From Flavobacteriales bacterium (lineage in GTDB: Bacteria > Bacteroidota > Bacteroidia > Flavobacteriales_F > PHOS-HE28), in the NCBI GenBank assembly GCA_016715895.1, contig JADJXH010000003.1, positions 62,001-126,000 on the forward strand: a DNA stretch of 64,000 nt, written 5' to 3'. The notes beneath the pieces were generated by a model. That model was not told where the DNA came from and did not search any database. It saw only the letters and a list, made by a program, of their open reading frames with translations. Shown here piece after piece: positions 17,104 through 24,484 of this stretch. The translations under genes were made by a program, and so were the position numbers. Position 1 is the first letter of the stretch, and the number at the start of each line of letters is the position of its first letter.

Positions 17104-17268
17104 GGGTTCTTTTCCGGTGCGGCGCACTGCCGCTCGTCAGGTCCATGACGAATGTGTGTGGCGCGGCGGCGTCCGGCAAGGGTCGTGCCACAGCGATCAA
17201 CACGGGCGCCTGAGAACTTCCGCCCGTCCGGCCCCGCTCCCACCACCCCACCGTGCCACCTTCGCGCC

Positions 17269-17688
17269 ATGGCCAAGCGCACGCTGGTGACCATCGGGCG
17301 GGTGGAGCACATCGCCCTGCCCGGCCTGGGCATCGCGCGCGTGCAGGCCAAGATCGACACCGGCGCGTACCGCAGCGCCCTGCACTACCAGCGCGTGCGC
17401 AAGAAGGTGGTGGACGGCATCCCGGTGCTGGCCGTCACCTTCCAGATGGGCGGCCGGCGGCGCACCAAGCTGTTCAAGCGGTTCAAGCGGGTGACGGTGA
17501 AGAGCAGCACGGGCCAGACCACGCGGCGCTACCTCATCAGCACCCGCGTGCGGCTCAACGGCCACGCGGTGCGCACGCAGTTCACGCTGTTCGACCGCAG
17601 CGACATGAAGCACCAGGTGCTGCTGGGCCGCAAGTTCCTCCGGGGCCGCTTCGTGGTGGACGTGTCGCGCAAGGACGCCCTGGGCTGA
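17269..17688 (+). CDS. RimK-associated retropepsin-like zinc protease family (PF05618) protein
   Basis: The start at 17269 (MAKRTLVTIGRVEHIALPGLG) gives 139 residues. The family motif KIDTGAYRSALH (aspartyl-protease-like DTGA) is at about residue 31, and MKHQVLLGRKFLRGRFVVDVSR closes the domain. Members are called ATP-dependent zinc proteases and usually sit beside RimK, where they may remove or process added glutamates (established association, uncertain reaction). Here the RimK-like gene is 10 kb away. Just downstream, 17689-17769 is the displaced 3' end of the FAD oxidoreductase gene. Confidence 0.82.
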   Translation: MAKRTLVTIGRVEHIALPGLGIARVQAKIDTGAYRSALHYQRVRKKVVDGIPVLAVTFQMGGRRRTKLFKRFKRVTVKSSTGQTTRRYLISTRVRLNGHAVRTQFTLFDRSDMKHQVLLGRKFLRGRFVVDVSRKDALG

Positions 17689-17728
17689 TCAGTCCTCCTC
17701 CCCTTCTGTGCCCGCGTCCCCGCGCAAG

Positions 17729-17769
17729 GCCCGCTTCTCCGCCGGCGTGGGCGCCTGCACCCAGTCCTC
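17729..17769. repeat. Left 41-bp direct repeat bracketing AT-rich cassette
   Basis: Identical over 41 bp to 19713-19753. On the minus strand both encode EDWVQAPTPAEKRA, the C-terminus of the FAD oxidoreductase. Reading on from this left copy gives LRGDAGTEGEED and a stop (17689-17691), which is probably the ancestral end of that gene before the insertion. Confidence 0.85.
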
Positions 17770-18020
17770 CGATTAGGTGAGACGCGTTGCACGGCGCCAG
17801 CATCATTGGAACATACAGATTGTTGCCGATTATCTATATTGCCACCACCCGAGTTGACGGGCTGTCTGACTTGACTTGAACTAACAATCGAGTGCTGCAG
17901 GTCACGATACAATTGGCTTGAGGAGAGTTGGCCTTTTAACAAAGAGTAGAGCAGGGAAACGTTTAGCGAGCAACAGGACATAATACTGCATGAAGAAGAA
18001 TCCTATGATTCTTCTCCGTG

Positions 18021-18902
18021 ATGACAATACTCGACATGGAGCCCATCAAGAACGATTTACTCGAAGGAAACAAGTTAACGATACGAGGGTTTCTACATGT
18101 TGAAATCTTTCGGAAATCATATCAGACTTCCACCTATATCAGGTTCGTGCTACTATCCTTGGTTCTAGTATCGATCCTCTTCTTCACGTCATTGCTTAAC
18201 AGTTGGAAATTTTCGTGGACGCATTTGCGTCTCAACGCGCACTATGAAGCGAAGGGTGTGCTCACAAATAAGCCTCCCATTGACGCCGATTTGGATCGTA
18301 TAAAGGAGTTCATTGCCCTAAAGAATCTGGATGCTAATTCAGTCACAGATTTGACTCATATGTATGAAAAGTATCGAATTGACAATATTCTTAGCCAAAA
18401 AATTCCAATAATTGGCGTGACTTTTGACGTTAACGACTTAGGTTTGCTTTCAGGTATTATTATCGTGTTACTCTATTTTAGTTTCGTATATACTCTTTCC
18501 CTTCGATACACGCATTTGAAAATAGCGTTTGACTCAATGAAGGATTTTGATGAACAAACCCAACGAGTTGCGAAGATGTTAATAAAGATGGATCAAATAT
18601 TGACAATTCACAAGAAAGAGAGAAAGTCTGACCTCAGGATAATCGGAGAGATTCCGAAACTACTTTACTCAGTTCCCTGCATTGTTTACGGTCTGATTTT
18701 CATCCATGACATCGCAACACTTGAGATTGCTCGAAAAATCTTGAACTCTCCAGTTCGGTCGGTTGTCGAGCTAGTCATGTGTGGTTTGATTCTGTTGGTC
18801 TTATTGGGACTTACTTACAGAGCCTATCAGATTGCATCAAAGACCGACAAGCTTTGGGAGAGGCACTACCTTACAGATCAGTTCGATGAAGATGACCTTT
18901 AA
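18021..18902 (+). CDS. Unknown multi-pass membrane protein of AT-rich cassette
   Basis: ATG at 18021 (a GTG lies one codon earlier) gives 293 residues. I do not recognise the family. Four hydrophobic segments are visible: RFVLLSLVLVSILFFTSLL (about 38-58), LLSGIIIVLLYFSFVYTL (about 148-166), LLYSVPCIVYGLIFIHDI (about 213-232) and VVELVMCGLILLVLLGLTY (about 250-270). Between the first two is a soluble loop (about 75-140), and between the second and third a Lys/Asp-rich helix (DEQTQRVAKMLIKMDQI). Codon use is AT-rich, unlike its neighbours, a sign of transfer. The next gene overlaps its end by 17 bp, so the two probably work together. Confidence 0.75.
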   Translation: MTILDMEPIKNDLLEGNKLTIRGFLHVEIFRKSYQTSTYIRFVLLSLVLVSILFFTSLLNSWKFSWTHLRLNAHYEAKGVLTNKPPIDADLDRIKEFIALKNLDANSVTDLTHMYEKYRIDNILSQKIPIIGVTFDVNDLGLLSGIIIVLLYFSFVYTLSLRYTHLKIAFDSMKDFDEQTQRVAKMLIKMDQILTIHKKERKSDLRIIGEIPKLLYSVPCIVYGLIFIHDIATLEIARKILNSPVRSVVELVMCGLILLVLLGLTYRAYQIASKTDKLWERHYLTDQFDEDDL

Positions 18903-19665
18903 GAGGGGGAGCCAGAACTTTTTTTCTCTTAGTCTATTTGAAGTATTGCAAATAGGGATCTCGCTATTAACACTATTTATAGCTTACAATGTCTATAGAG
19001 CATTTGACGTGCCTCAGAATCTAAAGGAGCGGCAACTCGAGAAAGTGCTAATGCTAGTAGATTTGATGAATCAGAATACGATTATTATTGACTTAGTTAC
19101 GGATAGTTCCGGTTGCTACCTCGCCGAGGATAAATGTCTTAGAATAAGTACAAGTTTTGTTGGAATACCCTCACATGGAATTGTTTTAAATGGAGAGCTT
19201 ATTCATCCCGAAGGTGTTTATTTTGAAGAGAACTATCAATTCGTTTTTAGTTGGATGCGCATGTATTCAGACCCAATGCTACCTAAATCAATCGCACAGA
19301 AGCTGAGGAAGATTTATGTTGATGAAGCAATTAAATCCAAGTATGACTACAGTCACTCAACGTTCATAGCATTATCAAGAAAATCATATCCATGTATTAA
19401 CGTTTCTCAGAAGTATCGACTGGATTCATCACCAATGACTGTAAGTCCAGATTTCTGCGTGCAATCTTCTAACCCCTACCTGCGAACGTATGATTCTCTA
19501 ATTATCGCTCGTAATGAAGTAGTGAGCTCTGTCCTAGATTGGTTAACCGAGCATGATATCACCGATATCAACTTATCGACTCAGTCCACGAGTATGTCCT
19601 ACGACGATGACTTTTATATACTTAGAGATACAAATACTTCCGGAGACAGTATTCCGGTTTTTTAG
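18886..19665 (+). CDS. Unknown single-anchor membrane protein of AT-rich cassette
   Basis: The start is set at ATG 18886 (MKMTFKRGSQNFF), overlapping the upstream gene by 17 bp; ATG 18892 is an alternative. The product is about 259 residues: an N-terminal membrane segment (VLQIGISLLTLFIAYNVY, about 20-38) then a soluble domain with scattered cysteines (SSGCYLAEDKCLRIS, SYPCINVS, PDFCVQSS) and an acidic C-terminus (SYDDDFYILRD). The family is not recognised. The layout of a multi-pass protein plus a single-anchor protein with a large soluble domain would suit a membrane-acting sensor/effector pair, but that is speculation. Confidence 0.7.
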   Translation: MKMTFKRGSQNFFSLSLFEVLQIGISLLTLFIAYNVYRAFDVPQNLKERQLEKVLMLVDLMNQNTIIIDLVTDSSGCYLAEDKCLRISTSFVGIPSHGIVLNGELIHPEGVYFEENYQFVFSWMRMYSDPMLPKSIAQKLRKIYVDEAIKSKYDYSHSTFIALSRKSYPCINVSQKYRLDSSPMTVSPDFCVQSSNPYLRTYDSLIIARNEVVSSVLDWLTEHDITDINLSTQSTSMSYDDDFYILRDTNTSGDSIPVF

Positions 19666-19696
19666 GCTCACAGAATAGCCTCCATAGTGCCGCATA

Positions 19697-21400
19697 TCAT
19701 CTCAGCTTGGTCGCCCGCTTCTCCGCCGGCGTGGGCGCCTGCACCCAGTCCTCGGCATAGGGCACCAGCCCCGGCCCGGTGCGCACGCGCTCCACGTCGA
19801 GGCCCTTGTCCAGGTAGGCGCGCCAGGTGGCGAAGGCGGGGTGGCCCGTGTCCTTCAGCACGATGAGGGCGGTGTTGACGCCGGACTTGACGGCGATGGG
19901 CACGCCGCCGCCCAGGTCGGCCCAGTGGCCGCCCAGCAGCAGGCCCGGCACGGGGGTGCGGTAGTGGGCGATGCCGGCCTTGAAGTTCTCCTTGCCGGGC
20001 TTGGCGCCCATCATGCTGCCGAAGCGGTTGCCGGTGTAGCGCCAGTGGGTGATGGGCGTGGCCACGTCGCAGTACACGATGTGGCGGCGCAGGCCCGGCG
20101 CCAGCGCCCGCTCCACGCGGTCGATCAGCGCATCGGCCACGCGCTGCTTCAGCCGTTCGTAGGCCTCGCCCCGCACGATGGCGCCCGTGGCATCGCGCTC
20201 CGTGGCCCAGGTATCGTGGTCGCCGAAGAGCGCGGGGATGTAGAGGGTGAGGGTGCCCATGCCCGGCGGCGCCATGCTCTTGTCGCGCAGGCTGGGGGCC
20301 AGGATGCTGATGCCGCTCTGCGCGGGGTCCGTGCCGCCGTGCGCGTCGCGCGGCACATCGTCGCGGTGCAGGTAGATGAGCTCCTCGTCCAGGCCGAAGT
20401 GCTCGGCGGGCACGTCCAGCCCCAGCGACACGGTGACGGAGCTGCTGTAGAGCACCGCATCGCGCAGCTTGGCCTTCAGCTTCTCCGGCACCACCTCCGG
20501 CGGCAGCATGCGCTCGTAGAGGGTCTCCACGTCGCAGGCGGCGATCACCTGCGGGGCGCGGACGGTGAAGGGGGTGCCGCGCTGCTCCCCCTCCACGCCC
20601 ACGCAGCGGCCGCCCTCCAGCAGGATGCGCGTCACGCGGCAGCGGTAGTGGAGGGCGCCGCCCAGGCGCGTCACCACGTGGGCGAGCCATTCGGGGAACA
20701 CCTGGCTGCCGCCCTTGGGCGGGCTCTGGTAGTCGCCGAAGTAGGCCCAGCCGATGGGCACCAGGCAGGCCAGCAGCTCCTGCTCGCTGCTGAAGAGCTT
20801 GTGCAGGCCGGGGTCTTTGAAGTAGCGGTCCAGGCCCTTCTTCACCCCGGCATCGCCCTGGTAGCCCAGGTGCTTGATGAAGGGCAGGGCGAAGCGCAGG
20901 CGGCGCAGCATGTAGCCCACCCGTTCCAGCGGCCCCATGGTCTCCTGCGCGCGGATGAGGCCGCTGCTGCGGTCGAAGGAGCGGCCCAGCTTCCAGGCAT
21001 CGCGGAAGAAGCGCTCGAGGCCGGCGCGTTCGTGGGGGAAGCGGCGGATGAGCTCGGCCTTCAGGTCATCGGGGCGGTTGGTGAGCAGCAGGTCCACCGA
21101 GGGGCTCTTCCAGCGGCGGATGCGGCGCTGGGGACGGGCTACGGGGTGGTCGCGGCCGATGAGGTCGAACACGCGGGTGACGTATCCGCGGGGCCCGCAC
21201 TGGTTCAGCCAGTGGATGGCGCTGTCGAAGCGGAAGTCCTTGCGGCGGAAGCCGGCGAGGTAGCCGCCGGGGCGGGCGTCCATCTCCAGCACGCACACCT
21301 TCAGGCCGGCCCGCGCCAGGATGGCCGCGGAGGTGAGGCCGCTGATGCCGGCCCCGATCACCACCGCATCGTACTCACCCGAGGGAAGCGGATGGCGCAT
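19697..21400 (-). CDS. NAD(P)/FAD-dependent oxidoreductase, phytoene desaturase/RetSat-like
   Basis: The product is 567 residues. The N-terminal FAD-binding motif VVIGAGISGLTSAAILARAG is followed by LEMDARPGG and the family pattern FDSAIHWL. A C-terminal FAD motif reads PGLLLGGHWADLGGGVP. The overall pattern fits CrtI/CrtN carotenoid desaturases, CrtISO and retinol saturase relatives; the substrate is uncertain. The last five residues (ATKLR, with the A shared with the repeat) come from the inserted AT-rich cassette, and the likely ancestral tail (LRGDAGTEGEED) now lies 1.9 kb away at 17689-17728. The enzyme core is intact. It starts 3 bp after the upstream secreted-protein gene, so the two are co-transcribed. 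Confidence 0.85.
   Translation of the reverse strand: MRHPLPSGEYDAVVIGAGISGLTSAAILARAGLKVCVLEMDARPGGYLAGFRRKDFRFDSAIHWLNQCGPRGYVTRVFDLIGRDHPVARPQRRIRRWKSPSVDLLLTNRPDDLKAELIRRFPHERAGLERFFRDAWKLGRSFDRSSGLIRAQETMGPLERVGYMLRRLRFALPFIKHLGYQGDAGVKKGLDRYFKDPGLHKLFSSEQELLACLVPIGWAYFGDYQSPPKGGSQVFPEWLAHVVTRLGGALHYRCRVTRILLEGGRCVGVEGEQRGTPFTVRAPQVIAACDVETLYERMLPPEVVPEKLKAKLRDAVLYSSSVTVSLGLDVPAEHFGLDEELIYLHRDDVPRDAHGGTDPAQSGISILAPSLRDKSMAPPGMGTLTLYIPALFGDHDTWATERDATGAIVRGEAYERLKQRVADALIDRVERALAPGLRRHIVYCDVATPITHWRYTGNRFGSMMGAKPGKENFKAGIAHYRTPVPGLLLGGHWADLGGGVPIAVKSGVNTALIVLKDTGHPAFATWRAYLDKGLDVERVRTGPGLVPYAEDWVQAPTPAEKRATKLR
19713..19753. repeat. Right 41-bp direct repeat bracketing AT-rich cassette
   Basis: Identical to 17729-17769. 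It lies inside the current 3' end of the FAD oxidoreductase gene, which continues 5 codons into the cassette before its stop. Confidence 0.85.
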
Positions 21401-21403
21401 CGG

Positions 21404-22498
21404 TCACTGGGTGTACACCCGGCCCTTCCACCAGATGCGCACGGCGTTCAGCGGCATGGTGATGGTGAGCAGGCCGCGCTGGAGGTTGAAGCCGGTGGCG
21501 GTGCGTTCGCGCAGGGCCACTTCGCCCTTGCCCTTGCGCCACACGCGCACCGTGCCGTCCACCGCCGTGTAGGCCAGCATGCCCCAGCTGGCGTCCCACC
21601 GCTCGGGCCAATAGCGTTCCACCTCGTGCACCCGCCCGGCCTGGAACACCTTCAGCATGTCCTGGTCGCGGAACACCACCAGGCTGTCGCGCACGTGGAA
21701 CTCGGTGGGGGCGAAATCGGTGGCCGTGTAGATCTGGCCGTCCTCCAGCACCTTCAGCGCGCCGGTGCGGTCCAGCCAGGCCGCGATGCCCTTGCCCACG
21801 GCGTAGCGCTGCGGGGCGATGGGGTCCAGGTCGTAGAAGTTGCCCTTGTGGAAGGCCTTCAGCCCGTTGCCCTGCGGATCGAGGTAGAGCACCACGTCGG
21901 CACCGGCCTGGAAGTCGATGCCGGCGTCGTACACGTCGGCCGCGTCGTACACCACGCCGCGGTGGAAGATGCGGAAGCGGCGTTCGATGGTGCTCACCCA
22001 GGCGAGCAGGTTGTCGCCGCTCTTCCAGTCCTGCACGGCCCCGATGGCCAGCCCGTCCGCCAGCACTTCATCGCGCCCGTTGTACCAGATGTGGATGGTG
22101 CGCTGCGCCTCGTCCACCCAGGCCGCCAGGCTGTCCTCCACCACGTAGGGGCCGGTGTTGATGCACAGGGTGCGCAGCTCGCGGCCGTCGTGCAGCTTCA
22201 GGGCGGTGGCCACCTTGAGGCCCAGCAGGTGGTCGGTGACGGCCAGCTGCGCGCCGGTGGAGCGGTCGAGGGTGCTGGTGCGGCCGTCGGCGTGGCGCTT
22301 CAGGTCGCCGATGGCGTTGAGGTAGGCCACGTAGTTGCCGCCCACCTGATAGGCGGCGGGCCGCACGCCCTCCACCACGGAGAAGCTGCCGCGGTCGAAC
22401 ACGACCAGCCGGTCGCGGTAGTCCAGAAAGGCGGTGACGTCCTGCGCGGCCAGGGGCGCGGCGACCACCACGAGGAGGGCGAGGAGAGGGGTGCGCAT
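21404..22498 (-). CDS. Secreted beta-repeat protein of unknown function
   Basis: The start at 22498 (MRTPLLALLVVVAAPLAAQ) gives a signal peptide and 364 residues. The mature protein is built of recurring short segments of the type WLD..G.LKVLEDGQIY, YLDPQGNGLKAFHKGNFYDL, WVSTIERRFRIFHRGVVYDA and YTAVDGTVRVWRKGKGEV, about 45-50 residues apart, which suggests a beta-propeller-like fold. No catalytic motif is seen. It lies 3 bp upstream of the FAD oxidoreductase gene on the same strand. Confidence 0.7.
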   Translation of the reverse strand: MRTPLLALLVVVAAPLAAQDVTAFLDYRDRLVVFDRGSFSVVEGVRPAAYQVGGNYVAYLNAIGDLKRHADGRTSTLDRSTGAQLAVTDHLLGLKVATALKLHDGRELRTLCINTGPYVVEDSLAAWVDEAQRTIHIWYNGRDEVLADGLAIGAVQDWKSGDNLLAWVSTIERRFRIFHRGVVYDAADVYDAGIDFQAGADVVLYLDPQGNGLKAFHKGNFYDLDPIAPQRYAVGKGIAAWLDRTGALKVLEDGQIYTATDFAPTEFHVRDSLVVFRDQDMLKVFQAGRVHEVERYWPERWDASWGMLAYTAVDGTVRVWRKGKGEVALRERTATGFNLQRGLLTITMPLNAVRIWWKGRVYTQ

Positions 22499-22543
22499 CA
22501 AGTGCGAGTGTACGGCGATCCGGGGTGGTTCGGGCGGGGGGAG

Positions 22544-23190
22544 AACCACAGATGGACACGGATGAACACAGATGCCTTCATCCGGGGTGGTTCAGGAGGG
22601 GTGAGAACCACAGATGGACGCGGATGAACACAGATGCGCTCACGGTGCGCGGTTCGCAAGGAGGGAACCACAGATGGACACGGATGGACACAGATGCGCT
22701 CACTGTGCGCGGTTCGCAAGGAGGGAACCACAGATGGACGCGGATGGACACAGATGCCTTCATCCGGGGTGGTTCGCATGGGGTGAGAACCACAGATGGA
22801 CGCGGATGAACACAGATGCGCTCACTGTGCGCGGTTCGCAAGGAGGGAACCACAGATGGACGTGGATGGACACAGATGCCTTCATCCGGGGTGGTTCGGG
22901 CGGGGTGAGAACCACAGATGGACACGGATGAACACAGATGCGCTCCCTGTGCGCGGTTCGCAAGGAGGGAACCACAGATGGACGCGGATGGACACAGATG
23001 CCTTCATCCGGGGTGGTTCGGGCGGGGTGAGAACCACAGATGGACGCGGATGAACACAGATGCGCTCACGGTGCGCGGTTCGCAAGGAGGGAACCACAGA
23101 TGGACATGGATGAACACAGATGCGCTCACGGTGCGCGGTTCGCAAGGAGGGAACCACAGATGGACGCGGATGAACACAGATCACATCATC
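22544..23190. repeat. Eleven-unit tandem array of a 60-62-bp repeat
   Basis: AACCACAGATGGAC recurs at 22544, 22605, 22665, 22725, 22787, 22847, 22909, 22969, 23031, 23091 and 23151. Each unit reads on as CGGATGAACACAGATG or CGGATGGACACAGATG, then one of two spacer types: a 'CTTCATCCGGGGTGGTTCG' type or a 'CGCTCACGGTGCGCGGTTCG' type, which largely alternate. Units have open frames on both strands (NHRWTRMNTDA-like peptides), but these follow from the repeat and lack start signals. Nothing else is seen between 22499 and 23220. Confidence 0.9.
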
Positions 23191-23220
23191 CGGGGTGGTC
23201 CATGTACCGGATCAACGCTC

Positions 23221-23305
23221 AACCGTCATCGCGAGGCTTGATCCCGTCCGCCTCGGGGCGATCGCCGCGCATCCCTGCGGGCTGCGCGCGATGACGGTGC
23301 GGAAG
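23221..23305. repeat. Palindromic intergenic repeat (CGTCATCGCGAG family)
   Basis: Begins CCGTCATCGCGAGG and ends GCGCGCGATGACGG, a hairpin of the same family as at 10451-10982. It lies just downstream of the DUF1295 gene end and may terminate its transcription. Confidence 0.65.
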
Positions 23306-23310
23306 AGCGA

Positions 23311-24234
23311 TCACCCGCGGGGGCGCGGCCAGGGCAGGTAGCGGGGCACGCGGGCCAGGTAGTGGCGGTAGCCGGGGTACTTGCCGGCGCTGATGCCCTC
23401 GCTGAAGTCGGCGCTGCCCTGGAAGAGGAGCACCAGCAGCAGCGCGCCGCAGAGGCTCCAGTTGATCCAGCGCCCGGTGGCCGCCACGCTGAAGCCGTAG
23501 AAGACGAGCCATTGCGCCTGCTCGGCCATGTAGTTGGGGTGGCGCACCACGGCCCACAGGCCGTCGTGCACGAAGCCTTCCGCATAGCGGCCGGTGAGGG
23601 GTTCGCCGGCCTTCAGGCGGCGGTGCTTCTCGCGCTGGAAATCCCACTGCTGCTGGTCGGCCACGGTCTCGATGGCCAGGAAGGCGAGCATGGCGGCGGC
23701 CAGCAGGCCGTCGGCCAGGCCCAGCGCGCCGGGGGCGTCCACCACCAGCAGCATGGGCAGGGTGAAGAGCAGCACCAGGCCCATCTGGTAGAGGGAGATG
23801 AAGCCCAGGTTGAAGAGGCGCCACACCCACGGCTTCGCCAGGATGGGGTTGCGGCGCAGCACCTCCCAGCGGTAGTCCTCCTCACCGCTCCAGAAGCGCC
23901 AGCTGTAGCCGCCGCGGCGGCCGAAGTTGTAGGTGAGGCGCAGCCCCCAGGCGGTCACCAGCGCGGCCATCAGCAGCGCGCGCGGCGTGAAGCCGGCGGC
24001 GTCGGCCATCACCCAGGCGTACATCGGCGGCATCAGGCTCCACAGCTTGTCCACCTGGCTGCAGTTGCGCGTCAGTTCGGCCACCACCCAGGTGGCCAGC
24101 GCGGTGATGAGGTAGATGCGGAGCAGCAGGCCCAGGGTGTCGCGTTGCAGGGCGGTGAGCGGGGCGTCGGCGAAGTAGGACACCACCGGCACGAGCACGA
24201 CGGTGATGACGAGGACCAGGATGGTTCGGCGCAT
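23311..24234 (-). CDS. DUF1295 family membrane protein (steroid 5-alpha-reductase-like)
   Basis: The start at 24234 (MRRTILVLVITVVLVPVVSYFA) gives 307 residues with about six to seven hydrophobic segments. Family motifs are NCSQVDKLWSLMP (about 57), AWGLRLTYNFGRRGGYSWR (about 95) and, near the C-terminus, GLWAVVRHPNYMAEQ (the RHPNY motif of the isoprenylcysteine methyltransferase/5-alpha-reductase superfamily). It probably reduces or methylates a lipid at the membrane; the substrate is unknown. A TTCCTTTG box lies 7 nt upstream. Confidence 0.85.
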   Translation of the reverse strand: MRRTILVLVITVVLVPVVSYFADAPLTALQRDTLGLLLRIYLITALATWVVAELTRNCSQVDKLWSLMPPMYAWVMADAAGFTPRALLMAALVTAWGLRLTYNFGRRGGYSWRFWSGEEDYRWEVLRRNPILAKPWVWRLFNLGFISLYQMGLVLLFTLPMLLVVDAPGALGLADGLLAAAMLAFLAIETVADQQQWDFQREKHRRLKAGEPLTGRYAEGFVHDGLWAVVRHPNYMAEQAQWLVFYGFSVAATGRWINWSLCGALLLVLLFQGSADFSEGISAGKYPGYRHYLARVPRYLPWPRPRG

Positions 24235-24289
24235 GGGGTGCAAAGGAACAGCGGGGCGCGCGGACGGTTCGGGGGGGTGCGCTCTTCCC

Positions 24290-24478
24290 AGCACGTCATC
24301 GCGAGCCCGGCTCTGCGGGCGAAGCGATCTCCCCTTCCGAACACGTCATCGCGAGCCTGGCTTTGCAGGCGAAGCGATCTCCCCGGAAGGGATCGGATCA
24401 TTGACCAGGGAGATCGCCACGCCGGCCCTGCGGGACCGGCTCGCGATGACGGTTTGGGGGGATCGCCACTCCGGCTTG
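24290..24478. repeat. Palindromic intergenic repeats (CGTCATCGCGAG family)
   Basis: Two and a half units: ACGTCATCGCGAGCCCGGCT at about 24295, ACGTCATCGCGAGCCTGGCT at about 24345, closing with GGCTCGCGATGACGG near 24450. Same family as at 10451-10982. Fills the space between the DUF1295 gene and the response regulator. Confidence 0.75.
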
Positions 24479-24484
24479 ATCCCG

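Larger units (their letters stand above)
17770..19712. mobile_element. AT-rich two-gene cassette inserted at a gene 3' end
   Basis: Base composition changes abruptly to AT-rich here and back to GC-rich at 19713. The insert carries two genes (18021-18902 and 18886-19665), no integrase, transposase or obvious terminal inverted repeats, and is flanked by a perfect 41-bp direct repeat of host coding sequence. The leader 17770-18020 has no recognisable gene. Mobility is inferred from the composition and repeats; the mechanism is unknown. Confidence 0.7.

Noticed and set aside
17770..19712. Prophage or integrative element with its own integrase
   Set aside because: No integrase, recombinase, capsid or replication gene is present, only two membrane-protein genes.
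19841..22627. 928-codon plus-strand open frame
   Set aside because: It spans the antisense of two recognisable minus-strand genes and has a His/Ala/Gly/Arg-rich composition without motifs.
22544..23190. Possible CRISPR array
   Set aside because: The intervening segments are not unique spacers; two types recur throughout. No cas genes are present, and the DUF2779 Cas4-like protein is not a CRISPR adaptation gene.
22525..23241. Several overlapping open frames encoding NHRWTRMNTDA-like repeats on both strands
   Set aside because: They arise from the 60-62-bp DNA repeat and appear in several frames. No start signals or independent composition support them.
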